Program-made: the position numbers and the translations under genes
Part shown: piece by piece, positions 42,741 to 51,090 of the stretch
How positions within the stretch are numbered: position 1 is the first letter of the stretch
Layout: each line of letters begins with the position of its first letter
Assembly (NCBI GenBank): GCA_013822345.1
Contig: PNKH01000025.1
Coordinates: forward strand, 1 to 64,000
Length of the DNA: 64,000 nucleotides
Reading direction: 5' to 3'
Source: Isosphaera sp.
GTDB taxonomy: Bacteria > Planctomycetota > Planctomycetia > Gemmatales > Gemmataceae
The notes under the pieces: generated by a model
The model's input: the letters and a program-made list of their open reading frames with translations, nothing else
The model's database searches: none
Told to the model about the DNA's origin: nothing

Positions 42741-44915
42741 GTGAGCCCCCCGACCACCGGCCAGACCGAAGACCGCAACCGCTACGGCCGACAGATCGAG
42801 GAGGCGTTCGAGCACGCGGCGAAGCTCGCCGGGTCGAACCTCGCCCCGACCGAGTTCTACGAGCAGTTCCTCAACCGCGCCCTCACCGCCATCGACGCCC
42901 CGGCCGGGGCCGTCTGGCTCCGCACCCCCCAGGGGTTCCTCCAGGTCGCCTGCCAGCTCAACCTCGACAAGGTCGGGCTGGACAGCCGCAACGGCGGCCG
43001 GCAGTGCCACAACGAGGTCCTCCGCCAGGTCTTCCAGGCCGCCCCGCCCCGGCCGATCATCCTGGAGCCGAACGGCCGGATGGCCCCCGGCCCCGGCGAG
43101 CCCGGCCCGGTCCCGCCCGCGAACCTCACGAACCACTTCGCCCTGTTCGCCCCGATCGTCACCGCCGAGAAGCAGGCGCTCGGCGTCCTGGAGGTGTTCC
43201 AGGACCCGACCCACGACCCGCGCCTGTACCCGGCGTTCCTGAACTACGCGTTCCAGATGGCCGGGTACGCCAGCCAGTACCACCAGTTCATCAGCGCCCG
43301 CAGCGGGTCCGGGGCGGAGCGGACGTTCGTCCAGGTCGAGGCGTTCGCCCGGGCGGTCCACGCCAGCCTCGACCCGACCGCCGTCGCCTACGTCGTCGCC
43401 AACGAGGGCCGGAAGCTGGTCGAGTGCGACCGGCTGTGCGTCGGGGTCCGGCACGCCCGCCGGAAGGTCACGGTCGAGGCGGTCAGCGGGGCGGACGTGG
43501 TGGAGAAGGCGAGCACGCACGTGGTCCGGCTGCGGCACCTGATGGAGGCGGTGCTGCAGTGGGGCGACCCGCTCATCTTCAAGGGGGCGAAGGACGCCGG
43601 GATGCCGCCGGCCGTCGCCGCGGCGCTGGACGAGTACCTGCACGAGAGCCAGCCGAAGTTGCTGGTGGTGAAGCCGTTCCGGGACGCCCGGGAGAAGGAC
43701 GCGGCGAAGCCGGCCCGGTCGGTGCTGGTGCTGGAGAGCTTCAACCCGCCCGAGAACCCGGACCCGCTCGTCCAGCGGCTCGACGTGGTCGGGGCGCACG
43801 CCGCCCCGGCCCTGTACAACGCCGCCGAGCTGAAGCGCGTCCCGCTGAAGTTCCTGTGGTGGCCGCTGGCGAAGCTGCAGGAGGGGGTCGGCGGGAAGAC
43901 GAAGTTCTTCACCCTGCTGGCCCTGCTGCTGGTGGCCGGACTGGTCGGCTGCCTGGCGGCCGTCCCGTACCCCTTGCGGATGGAGGCGAAGGGCCAATTG
44001 GTGCCGGTCGAGACGGCCCAACTGTTCCCGAAGCGGGAGGCGATCATCCGGGACATCCACGCCAAGCCCGGGGCGCAGGTGCCGCCGGACTTCGCCGCCG
44101 TCACCCTGTTCAGCGAGCGGTTGGAGCGGGAGATCCGGGACGCCCAGGCGAAGCTGAACCAGGCCAACGGGCGGGTGGTGTCGGCCCGGCTGAACCTGGA
44201 CGGGCTGCCGAAGGACCAGCAGTTCGAGGAGTCCCGGAGCAACTTCCGGAGCCAGTTGGCGGTGGCCGAGTTGGACGCCGTCGCGGCCGACAAGGAGTTG
44301 AACGCGATCCTGGCCCAGTACCGGGCTGACGTGCGGCAGCCGGGGGTGTTCTACGCGACCGCCCCGGCGTTCGACCTGAAGCGGGCCCGGCCGGGCGGGG
44401 TGCCGGCCCGGTGGACGGTGGTGAGCGAGGACCGGAGCGAGCTGCGGAACAAGGCCGTCCAGCCGGACCAGGAGCTGATCCGGGTCGGGAACCTGGAGGG
44501 CGAGTGGCACGTCGAGCTGAAGATCCCGCAGCGGAACATCGGCCAGGTCCTGCGGGCGTTCGCCGACCCGAAGTACTACAAGGAGGAGCCGAACACCCGC
44601 CGGAAGTACCTCGACGTCGACATCCTGCTGGCCAGCCGGCCGGACAGCAGCTACCTCGGCCGGCTGTACGCCGACGACGTGGTCCCGCAGGCCGTCCCGA
44701 ACAAGACGGACCACGACGAGACGGAGCCGGTGGTGACCGCGTACGTGAAGCTGTCGGCGGCCGACCTGCCGGAGGCCGCCCGGATCCCGCCCGACCAGTT
44801 CGTCACCGGGCTGGAGGTCCGCACCCGCGTCCGGTGCGGCGACCACTCCCTCGGGTACTCCCTGTTCCACGGCGTCTGGGAGTGGTTCTACGAGACGGTG
44901 GTGTTCTTCTTCTAG
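42741..44915 (+). CDS. GAF-domain membrane-fusion (HlyD-like) protein
   Basis: The 724-aa protein has two GAF-like sensor domains (about residues 35-175 and 200-360), then one membrane helix (about 393-412, FTLLALLLVAGLVGCLAAV), then a HlyD-like part (PYPLRMEAKGQLVPVETAQL, a coiled coil near 460-490 and a beta-barrel end). The layout puts ligand-sensing GAF domains in the cytoplasm and the adaptor part outside. The start is GTG at 42741; upstream in-frame sequence is not conserved-looking. The gene heads a plus-strand series with two further HlyD-containing proteins (45131, 47601), so the three probably build one envelope complex. Substrate unknown. Confidence 0.85.
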   Translation: MSPPTTGQTEDRNRYGRQIEEAFEHAAKLAGSNLAPTEFYEQFLNRALTAIDAPAGAVWLRTPQGFLQVACQLNLDKVGLDSRNGGRQCHNEVLRQVFQAAPPRPIILEPNGRMAPGPGEPGPVPPANLTNHFALFAPIVTAEKQALGVLEVFQDPTHDPRLYPAFLNYAFQMAGYASQYHQFISARSGSGAERTFVQVEAFARAVHASLDPTAVAYVVANEGRKLVECDRLCVGVRHARRKVTVEAVSGADVVEKASTHVVRLRHLMEAVLQWGDPLIFKGAKDAGMPPAVAAALDEYLHESQPKLLVVKPFRDAREKDAAKPARSVLVLESFNPPENPDPLVQRLDVVGAHAAPALYNAAELKRVPLKFLWWPLAKLQEGVGGKTKFFTLLALLLVAGLVGCLAAVPYPLRMEAKGQLVPVETAQLFPKREAIIRDIHAKPGAQVPPDFAAVTLFSERLEREIRDAQAKLNQANGRVVSARLNLDGLPKDQQFEESRSNFRSQLAVAELDAVAADKELNAILAQYRADVRQPGVFYATAPAFDLKRARPGGVPARWTVVSEDRSELRNKAVQPDQELIRVGNLEGEWHVELKIPQRNIGQVLRAFADPKYYKEEPNTRRKYLDVDILLASRPDSSYLGRLYADDVVPQAVPNKTDHDETEPVVTAYVKLSAADLPEAARIPPDQFVTGLEVRTRVRCGDHSLGYSLFHGVWEWFYETVVFFF

Positions 44916-44972
44916 TTGGTCATTAGTCCTTGGTCGTTAGTCCCTGGTCCCTGGGTGCTCACCGAAGCGGGT

Positions 44973-45042
44973 GGACCAAGGACCAAGGACCAAGGACCAA
45001 GGACCAAGGACCAAGGACCAAGGACCAAGGACCAAGGACCAA
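44973..45042. repeat. Tandem heptamer (GGACCAA)10
   Basis: Ten perfect copies of GGACCAA in the gap between the GAF/HlyD gene and the WD40/HlyD gene. The preceding 35 nt (44917-44951) hold degenerate complementary TTGGTC/TTAGTC units, so a large hairpin can form. It is intergenic, not a CRISPR: the unit is 7 bp with no spacers. Confidence 0.95.
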
Positions 45043-45098
45043 GGACAACCCGCCGCCCGGCCGGGCGAGTCCGTCTCGCACCCCGGCGGCAACCGTGC

Positions 45099-45104
45099 TA
45101 CAAC
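45099..45104 (+). promoter_or_regulatory. Candidate -10 box for the WD40/membrane-fusion lipoprotein
   Basis: TACAAC 27 nt before the ATG at 45131, downstream of the heptamer array. Confidence 0.35.
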
Positions 45105-45130
45105 CCCGCAACCTCCCCGGAGGACCTGTC

Positions 45131-47314
45131 ATGCGTGCCCGCTCCGCCCTCCCGCTCCTCGTCCCGGCCGCCCTGGCCGCCGCCCTCGTCGGGTGCGGCC
45201 GACCGACCCCCCCGCCGAACCCGGCCCAGGCCAAGGGGCCGGCCGACGCCGGCCCGCCGGACCGGGCCGGCCGGACCGACGACCCGAACGCGGACGTCGG
45301 CCGCCCGCTGTTCGCGCCGGGGGCCGCCGCCAAGGCCCCGCCGCCCGGCCCGGCCGGGGCCGAGCCGATCGTGGTGAACGTGACCGTCCAGTACGAGGAC
45401 CGGCAGGTGGTGTCGGCCGAGGTGGACGGGACGGTCGACCTGGTCGCCACCCCGTTCAAGCTCCGCCGCGGGCCGGACGGGAAGCCGGACGGGAGTGGGG
45501 TGTTCGAGCACCGGCTGCCCGACGGGACGGTGGTCACCCACGACCCGCGGACGTTCGACCCGAAGAAGGCCGACCCGAACCTGGAGTTCATCGAGCGGGA
45601 GAAGCAGGCGTTCCTGGGCAACCCGGAGAAGTGGGTGCCGTACTGGCGGGTGCGGGAGGGGGACGCGGTCGCCCGCGGGCAGATCCTGTGCCTGCTCGAC
45701 GACTCGCTCATCACCGGCAAGATCGAGGCGGCCGAGAAGCAGCGGGCGCTCGGGGTGGAGGGGTACAAGTACGCCAAGCAGGGGGTCGAGTTCACCCTGG
45801 AGAAGCTGGAGCTGTTCAAGAAGAGCCCGGGGTCGTTCTCCAAGGCGGAGGAGCTGAACGACCGCACCACCCTGGCCCGGTTCCAGGAGAACATGACCCA
45901 GAACGGGCAGTCCCTGGCCAAGGCCGAGGCGGACCTGAAGGAGGCCCAGGTGATGCTCTCCCGGCACCGGGTCGCCAGCCGGGTCGACGGGGTGCTCCGG
46001 AGCGTCGCCAAGCGGGCCGGGGAGTACGTCCGGGCCGGGGAGAAGATCTTCGAGGTCCAGTCGACCGAGAAGGTGCGGCTGGAGGGGAACCTGGACGTCC
46101 AGTACTACGGGCTGGTGAGGCGGGGGATGGCGGTGACCATCGAGCCGGCGGTCCCGAGCGCCCCGGTCCGGTCCCACGCCGGGCACCGGCAGGAGGTGGC
46201 CGGGGTGGCGGTGACCGGGGACCCGGCCCGCCCGCGGGTGGTGTCCGCCGGGCTGGACGGGGCGGTCCTGGTGTGGGAGCCGAACCTGGCCGACCCGGCC
46301 GGGCGGGCGGTCGCCCCGCGGCCGCTGCCGCACCCGGCCCCGGTCCGGTGCGTCGCCTGCACCCCGCCCGGGGCCAGGACCGTCCTCGCCGTCACCGGGG
46401 CGGACGACGGGCGGGTCCGGGTGTGGGACCTCGGCGACCCGGACAAGCTGCCGCCCGCCCCGGCCCGGGAGCCGGCCGACTTCCACCTGTCGGCGGTGGC
46501 GGCGGCCGCCGTCAGCCCGGACGGGAGGTTCGCCGCCACCGCCGCCGGGCGGGAGGTGTTCGTCTGGGACCTGGCGGCCGGGAAGAAGCTGTACGCCCTG
46601 CCGCCGGAGCACCGGGACGGGGTGACGTCGGTGGCGTTCACCCCGCAGTGCGAGCTGGTGACCGCGAGCAAGGACCGGACGCTGAAGAAGTGGAAGCTCG
46701 GGGCGGACAAGGCGGCGTGCGCCAAGACCCTGGACCACCGGGCCGGGGCGGTGGACGCGGTCGGGGTCAGCCCGGACGGCGGGAAGGTGCTGTTCGACCA
46801 GGACAAGGCCCGGGTCGACCTCGTCGACCTGGCGACCGGGCAGACGACCGGGCAGTTGGCGAACGTCGGCCCGGGGCTGGCGTTCGCGACCCTGGCGGCG
46901 TTCGCCCCGGACCCGGCGGAGGAGGCGGCGCACCACACGGTGGTGACGGCCGGCGGGGAGGGGGACCTGAAGGGCGGGGTGCAGGTGTGGCACGCCCCGC
47001 GGGCCGGCGGGCGGGGGAGCGAGGTGGCCCGGTTCTTCACCCCGAACAAGCAGGCCGGGGTGACGTGCGCGGCGTTCGGCCCCGGGGAGGGGGCGCCGTT
47101 CCTGGCGGTCGGGACGGACAAGGGGACGGTCCACGTGTGGGCGCTGCCGGCCGGCCCGGCCCGGCGGCTGGAGGGGCGGGTCGCGAACCTGGACTCGACC
47201 GACCCGCGGTACGTGACCGTCCGGGTGGAGATGGACAACAAGGGGGCGAAGCTGCTCGACCGCAGCGCCGCCGCGGTCATCATCCCGGTCCCCGGCCGGG
47301 GGAAGGCGGACTGA
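45131..47314 (+). CDS. Lipoprotein membrane-fusion protein with nested WD40 propeller
   Basis: The 727-aa protein has a lipobox (ALVGC, Cys20), a biotinyl-lipoyl/HlyD region with a coiled coil (about residues 85-320, ending in GLVRRGMAVTIEPAV), then about six WD40-like repeats (VSAGLDGAVLVWEP, VTGADDGRVRVWDLG, VTASKDRTLKKWKL, VGTDKGTVHVWAL) and finally GRVANLDSTDPRYVTVRVEM plus VIIPVPG, which is the missing second part of the HlyD beta-barrel. The propeller is thus inserted into the adaptor domain. It should be a lipid-anchored adaptor in the periplasm. The start at 45131 follows GGAGG. It lies between two other HlyD-type genes. Confidence 0.87.
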   Translation: MRARSALPLLVPAALAAALVGCGRPTPPPNPAQAKGPADAGPPDRAGRTDDPNADVGRPLFAPGAAAKAPPPGPAGAEPIVVNVTVQYEDRQVVSAEVDGTVDLVATPFKLRRGPDGKPDGSGVFEHRLPDGTVVTHDPRTFDPKKADPNLEFIEREKQAFLGNPEKWVPYWRVREGDAVARGQILCLLDDSLITGKIEAAEKQRALGVEGYKYAKQGVEFTLEKLELFKKSPGSFSKAEELNDRTTLARFQENMTQNGQSLAKAEADLKEAQVMLSRHRVASRVDGVLRSVAKRAGEYVRAGEKIFEVQSTEKVRLEGNLDVQYYGLVRRGMAVTIEPAVPSAPVRSHAGHRQEVAGVAVTGDPARPRVVSAGLDGAVLVWEPNLADPAGRAVAPRPLPHPAPVRCVACTPPGARTVLAVTGADDGRVRVWDLGDPDKLPPAPAREPADFHLSAVAAAAVSPDGRFAATAAGREVFVWDLAAGKKLYALPPEHRDGVTSVAFTPQCELVTASKDRTLKKWKLGADKAACAKTLDHRAGAVDAVGVSPDGGKVLFDQDKARVDLVDLATGQTTGQLANVGPGLAFATLAAFAPDPAEEAAHHTVVTAGGEGDLKGGVQVWHAPRAGGRGSEVARFFTPNKQAGVTCAAFGPGEGAPFLAVGTDKGTVHVWALPAGPARRLEGRVANLDSTDPRYVTVRVEMDNKGAKLLDRSAAAVIIPVPGRGKAD

Positions 47315-47339
47315 CCGGCGGCGCGGCCGGGGTACTCGG

Positions 47340-47528
47340 TCGGTGGCGCCCCTCACCCGGCTCCGGCGGAGCGCCGGAGCCGACCTCTCCCCAGCGGGGA
47401 GAGGTGGGGCTTGAGGCGCCCCTCGCCGGCGCTCCGACCGGTGTCGCTGCCGAGGCGGCCGGTGTCTTCCACCTCTCCCCGCTGGGGAGAGGTCGCCGGC
47501 GCAGCCGGCGGGTGAGGGGCGCCACCGA
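47340..47528. repeat. Composite inverted element H, copy 3
   Basis: Outer arms TCGGTGGCGCCCCTCACCC (47340-47358) and complement (47510-47528) with the internal CCTCTCCCC/GGGGAGAGG blocks of copies 1 and 2. It lies 26 nt after the WD40 gene stop and 73 nt before the M50 gene start. Confidence 0.85.
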
Positions 47529-47600
47529 CACGGTCACCCGAGCCGCGTGCCCCTCGCGGCGCCAGGTCTTCCAACCCCCACCCACGACCCCACCCGCCGC

Positions 47601-49868
47601 ATGAACGCGGAGACCGAGAACCTGAACGACCCGGCCGAGCGGCGGAAGTCGCTCCGGCTGAAGGTCCGCCCGGACCTCCAGTTCTTCGACCAGAGGTACG
47701 AGGGGAAGACGTTCCACGTCGTCAAGGACCCGGTCTGCCTCCGGTACTACCGGTTCAACAAGCAGGAGTACTTCGTCTTCCGCCTGTTCGACGGCGAGCA
47801 CACGCTGGAGGCGATCCGGGACCGGTTCGAGGACGAGTTCCGGCCGATGCGGCTGGAGTACCAGGACCTGGAGGTGTTCGCCCGCCAGCTGGTGACGGCG
47901 GGGCTGGTGCAGCACGAGCAGCACGGGGCCGGGAGGCACCTGTTCGAGCGGCGGAAGAAGCAGCGGCGGACCCGCCGGCTGATGGCCGCCGTGAACATCA
48001 TGTACCTGAAGATCCCGGTGTTCGACCCGGACCGCATCCTGAACCGGATGTACCGGCACCTGTCCTGGATCTTCACCTGGTGGTTCCTGGCCCTGAGCGT
48101 CGGCCTGATGCTCGCGGCCGTCGCCCACGTCACCCTGCACTTCGACACGTTCTACGCCAAGCTGCCGGCGTACCAGGAGTTCTTCTCCCTCAACACCGCC
48201 CTGTACATGTGGCTGTCGCTGGGGGTGGTGAAGATCATCCACGAGTTCGGGCACGGCCTGTCGTGCAAGGCGTTCGGCGGCGAGAGCCACGAGATGGGCG
48301 TGTTGTTGATGTGTCTCAGTCCGGCGCTGTACTGCAACGTGACGGACGCGTGGACGCTGGCCGACAAGTGGAAGCGGATCGTCATCAGCTTCGCCGGCAT
48401 CTACGTGGAACTCGTCATCGCGGCCATCGCCACGTTCGTGTGGTGGTACACCCCGCAGTACCCGGTGACGAACAACATCGCGCTGTGCGTGATGGTGCTG
48501 TGCTCGGTCTCGACGGTGGTGTTCAACGCCAACCCGCTGATGAAGTTCGACGGGTACTACATCCTGGCCGACTGGCTGGAGGTGCCGAACCTGCGGGAGA
48601 AGTCGAACCGGTACGTGAACAACCTGTTCCTGACCAAGGCGCTGGGGGTGGAGACGCCGCCGGAGCCGTACATGGCCCCGTGGCGGCGGTGGCTGTTCGT
48701 CGGCTACGCGGTGCTGAGCTGGGTGTACCGGTGGGTGGTGATGTTCGGCATCCTGTGGTTCCTGTCCGACTTCCTGGGGCCGAAGCTGAAGGTGCTGAGC
48801 CAGATGCTGGCCCTGTTCTGCCTGGCGTCGATGTTCGTGATGCCGGCGTTCAAGGTGGTGAAGAACATCCGTCAACGGGGGCGGCTGCCCGACATGAAAG
48901 CCACGCGCGTCTACGTCACGCTGGGGGTGCTGGGGTCGCTGGTGCTCGGCTTCTTCCTGCTGCCGCTGCCGGTCAGCCGGGTGCGGGAGACCGGGCTGGT
49001 GGCGGTCGACCCGCGGGCGGCCGAGGGGGTGACGCTGCCGAAGCCGGCCCGGCTGGTGTCGCTGGAGGTGCGGCCCGGGCAGCAGGTCCGGGCCGGGCAG
49101 GTGCTCGGGCGGTTCGACAGCCCGCTGTTGAACGTCGAGCTGGTGAAGGCGACGGTCGAGGAGGACACCCAGCGGCGGGCGGCGGAGCGGCTGGAGGCGG
49201 ACGAGCGGGAGGCCGCCCGGGCCGGGAACACGGCGGCCGCCGCCCGGTACAAGTTCGACGCCCGGCAGGCCCGGGACCGGGCGGCGAAGGCCGAGACGGA
49301 CCGGAACCTGGCCCTGGCGATGCTGGCCCGGGTGGAGGTGCTCCGGGCCCCGCGGGACGGGACGGTGCTGGCCGGCCCGACCCCGGCCGACCTGGACAAG
49401 CCGTTCGGCCGGGAGACCGGGGAGTCGGCCCCGGTGTTCCTGATCGGGGACCCGGCCCGGCTGACCGTCCGGGTGCCGGTCGACCCGCCGGACTACCGGC
49501 TGCTGCGGGAGGACCTGGCCGGGCGGGAGTACCTGGACGTGTCGGTGCTGGTGAAGGGGCGGAGCGACCGGGTGTTCGCCGGGCGGGTGTGGGGCCCGGC
49601 CGACCGGCTGCCGCAGCAGAACGCGGCGACGGTCCCGGTGCAGTTGACCCAGCGGGGCGGCGGGCCGCTGGCGGTGAAGCCGGGCGGCGACCCGAACGTG
49701 CTGCAGCCGCTGACCCAGGTGTACCTGGTGGAGGTGGAGGTGCTGGACCCGGACGCGGCGGTCGACCCCGGGCAGCTGGCGGCGGTGAAGATCCACACCC
49801 GGTGGCGGAGCGCGTCGTGGTGGGTCGGCCGGACCCTGTCGAACGCCCTGGACATCGGGCTGTACTGA
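47601..49868 (+). CDS. PqqD-like / M50 site-2 protease / HlyD fusion protein
   Basis: The 755-aa protein has three parts. Residues ~35-108 form a PqqD-like winged helix (FHVVKDPVCLRYYRFNKQEY, FRLFDGEHTLEAIRDRF, QLVTAGLVQHE); PqqD-like domains are leader-peptide recognition elements in RiPP pathways. Residues ~150-430 are an integral membrane M50 protease with zinc motif HEFGH (214-218) and NPLMKFDGYY (311-320, third ligand Asp317). Residues ~445-755 are a HlyD-type adaptor. This order resembles peptide zinc metalloproteases associated with peptide maturation. It is followed by the candidate peptide-modifying operon at 50031-51313. The start at 47601 is the first ATG near the homology start. 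Confidence 0.88.
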   Translation: MNAETENLNDPAERRKSLRLKVRPDLQFFDQRYEGKTFHVVKDPVCLRYYRFNKQEYFVFRLFDGEHTLEAIRDRFEDEFRPMRLEYQDLEVFARQLVTAGLVQHEQHGAGRHLFERRKKQRRTRRLMAAVNIMYLKIPVFDPDRILNRMYRHLSWIFTWWFLALSVGLMLAAVAHVTLHFDTFYAKLPAYQEFFSLNTALYMWLSLGVVKIIHEFGHGLSCKAFGGESHEMGVLLMCLSPALYCNVTDAWTLADKWKRIVISFAGIYVELVIAAIATFVWWYTPQYPVTNNIALCVMVLCSVSTVVFNANPLMKFDGYYILADWLEVPNLREKSNRYVNNLFLTKALGVETPPEPYMAPWRRWLFVGYAVLSWVYRWVVMFGILWFLSDFLGPKLKVLSQMLALFCLASMFVMPAFKVVKNIRQRGRLPDMKATRVYVTLGVLGSLVLGFFLLPLPVSRVRETGLVAVDPRAAEGVTLPKPARLVSLEVRPGQQVRAGQVLGRFDSPLLNVELVKATVEEDTQRRAAERLEADEREAARAGNTAAAARYKFDARQARDRAAKAETDRNLALAMLARVEVLRAPRDGTVLAGPTPADLDKPFGRETGESAPVFLIGDPARLTVRVPVDPPDYRLLREDLAGREYLDVSVLVKGRSDRVFAGRVWGPADRLPQQNAATVPVQLTQRGGGPLAVKPGGDPNVLQPLTQVYLVEVEVLDPDAAVDPGQLAAVKIHTRWRSASWWVGRTLSNALDIGLY

Positions 49869-49890
49869 TCGGGGGTGCCGCGGCGCAAGC

Positions 49891-49950
49891 CACAAGCCCG
49901 GGGGGCGAGCAAGGGCCGGCCAACGCCCTTGCTCGCCCCCCGGGCTTGTG
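49891..49950. repeat. 25-bp inverted repeat after the M50 gene
   Basis: Perfect arms CACAAGCCCGGGGGGCGAGC... (49891-49915) and 49926-49950, loop 10 nt, starting 23 nt after the M50 stop. If it terminates transcription, the DUF692 operon has its own promoter. Confidence 0.92.
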
Positions 49951-50030
49951 ACGCGGAATCCGAAACCCCGGGGCCACGCCGCTCGTCTGAAGGGTGCGGC
50001 GGTCCCTCCCGATGCTCCCGGGCTACGTCC

Positions 50031-50237
50031 ATGAACCTCCCGGCCAACCTCCTCCGCACCCTGGCCGCGGCCGTCGCCGCCGCCGGCCTGTCCGGCTGCG
50101 CCGCCAACGGGTTGTCCGACCCGCAGCCCGGCGGGCCGGCGCCGTCCGACCCGCCCCAACCCCCGGCCGTCTGCCCGGTGGAGCAACCGGGCGAGTTCCG
50201 CCACCCCGACGGTTGCCCGGCCTGTGGACAGGGCTGA
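50031..50237 (+). CDS. Small lipoprotein-like peptide, candidate MNIO substrate (68 aa)
   Basis: The peptide has a signal-like N-terminus with lipobox AGLSGC (Cys23), a Pro-rich middle and a C-terminal part with three Cys (AVCPVE and DGCPACGQG). Its last 14 bp overlap the start of the DUF692 gene, so the two are translationally coupled. MNIO enzymes of the DUF692 family modify Cys or C-terminal residues of short precursor peptides encoded next to them, and some precursors carry Sec signals. That makes this the natural substrate candidate, by position and Cys content only. It may instead be an unrelated lipoprotein. The ATG at 50031 has no strong ribosome-binding site. Confidence 0.6.
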   Translation: MNLPANLLRTLAAAVAAAGLSGCAANGLSDPQPGGPAPSDPPQPPAVCPVEQPGEFRHPDGCPACGQG

Positions 50238-51090
50238 CCCCGCGGCCCGGCCGCGGGTCGGCCTGTCGCTGATGCCGGAGCCCGACTTCCTCCGCGCCGC
50301 GGCCCCGCTCTTCGCCGCCGGCGCCGTCGAGGTCGTCGAGTGGAGCTTCGACACCGGCTGGCCGCCGGCCGCCGTCCCGGGGTGGATCGACGAGTTACTC
50401 CGGCACTACGGCGACGCCGGCCGACTCCTCGGCCACGGCGTCTCGTTCTCGCCGCTGTCCGCCGGCACCGGCGACGCCCAGCGGCGGTGGCTCGGGCGGC
50501 TGACGGAGGAGGTCGCACGGCGCAACTACCGGCACGTCTCCGAACACTTCGGCTTCTCCGCCGCCGGCGACTTCCACCGGTCGGCCCCGCTGCCGGTGCC
50601 GCTGACCGGCCCCGCCCTGCGGCTCGGCCGGGACCGGCTGCGGCGGCTCGCCGACGCCGCCGGGGTGCCGGTCGGGCTGGAGAACCTCGCCTTCGCGTTC
50701 GGCCGCCGCGACGTGGACGAGCAGGGGCACTTCCTCGACGCCCTGCTCGACCCGGTCGACGGGTTCCTTCTGCTCGACCTGCACAACGTCCACTGCCAGG
50801 CGGTGAACTTCGCCGTCCCGTTCGACGACCTGCTCGACCGCTACCCGCTGCACCGGGTGCGCGAACTCCACCTGTCCGGCGGCTCCTGGAGCGACGGCGT
50901 CCGCCGCGACACCCACGACGGCCCGGTTCCGGAGGAGCTGTTCGCGGCGCTGCCGGGGGTGCTGCGGCGGTGCCCGCGGGTCGAGGCGGTGGTCCTGGAG
51001 CGGCTCGGCGGCACTCTCGCGGAGGCGGACGACGAGCCGTTCCGCCGCGACTTCCTCCGACTCGCGGGGTGCGTCCGTGGCGCCGGATGA
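50224..51090 (+). CDS. DUF692-family (MNIO) multinuclear iron oxidase
   Basis: The 288-aa TIM-barrel protein shows the DUF692 pattern: VGLSLMPE (residues 12-19), LGHGVSFSPLS with His71, SEHFGF with Glu107/His108, GLENLAF with Glu153/Asn154, LLLDLHNVHCQAVNF (Asp185, Asn188, Asn195), RELHLSGG with His216, DTHDGPVPEEL (Asp229, His231) and ERLGG with Glu260. These are the positions that hold the two or three irons in characterised members such as MbnB and TglH, which modify Cys-containing or C-terminal residues of ribosomal peptides. The start is GTG at 50224, inside the end of the small peptide gene. The partner gene overlaps its 3' end by 14 bp. Confidence 0.87.
   Translation: MDRADPAARPRVGLSLMPEPDFLRAAAPLFAAGAVEVVEWSFDTGWPPAAVPGWIDELLRHYGDAGRLLGHGVSFSPLSAGTGDAQRRWLGRLTEEVARRNYRHVSEHFGFSAAGDFHRSAPLPVPLTGPALRLGRDRLRRLADAAGVPVGLENLAFAFGRRDVDEQGHFLDALLDPVDGFLLLDLHNVHCQAVNFAVPFDDLLDRYPLHRVRELHLSGGSWSDGVRRDTHDGPVPEELFAALPGVLRRCPRVEAVVLERLGGTLAEADDEPFRRDFLRLAGCVRGAG

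Noticed and set aside
44973-45042. CRISPR array
   Set aside because: The unit is 7 bp with no spacers and there are no cas genes; it is a simple tandem repeat.
44930-45130. N-terminal extension of the WD40/HlyD protein
   Set aside because: The open frame runs through the heptamer array, but a lipobox signal peptide and GGAGG place the true start at 45131.
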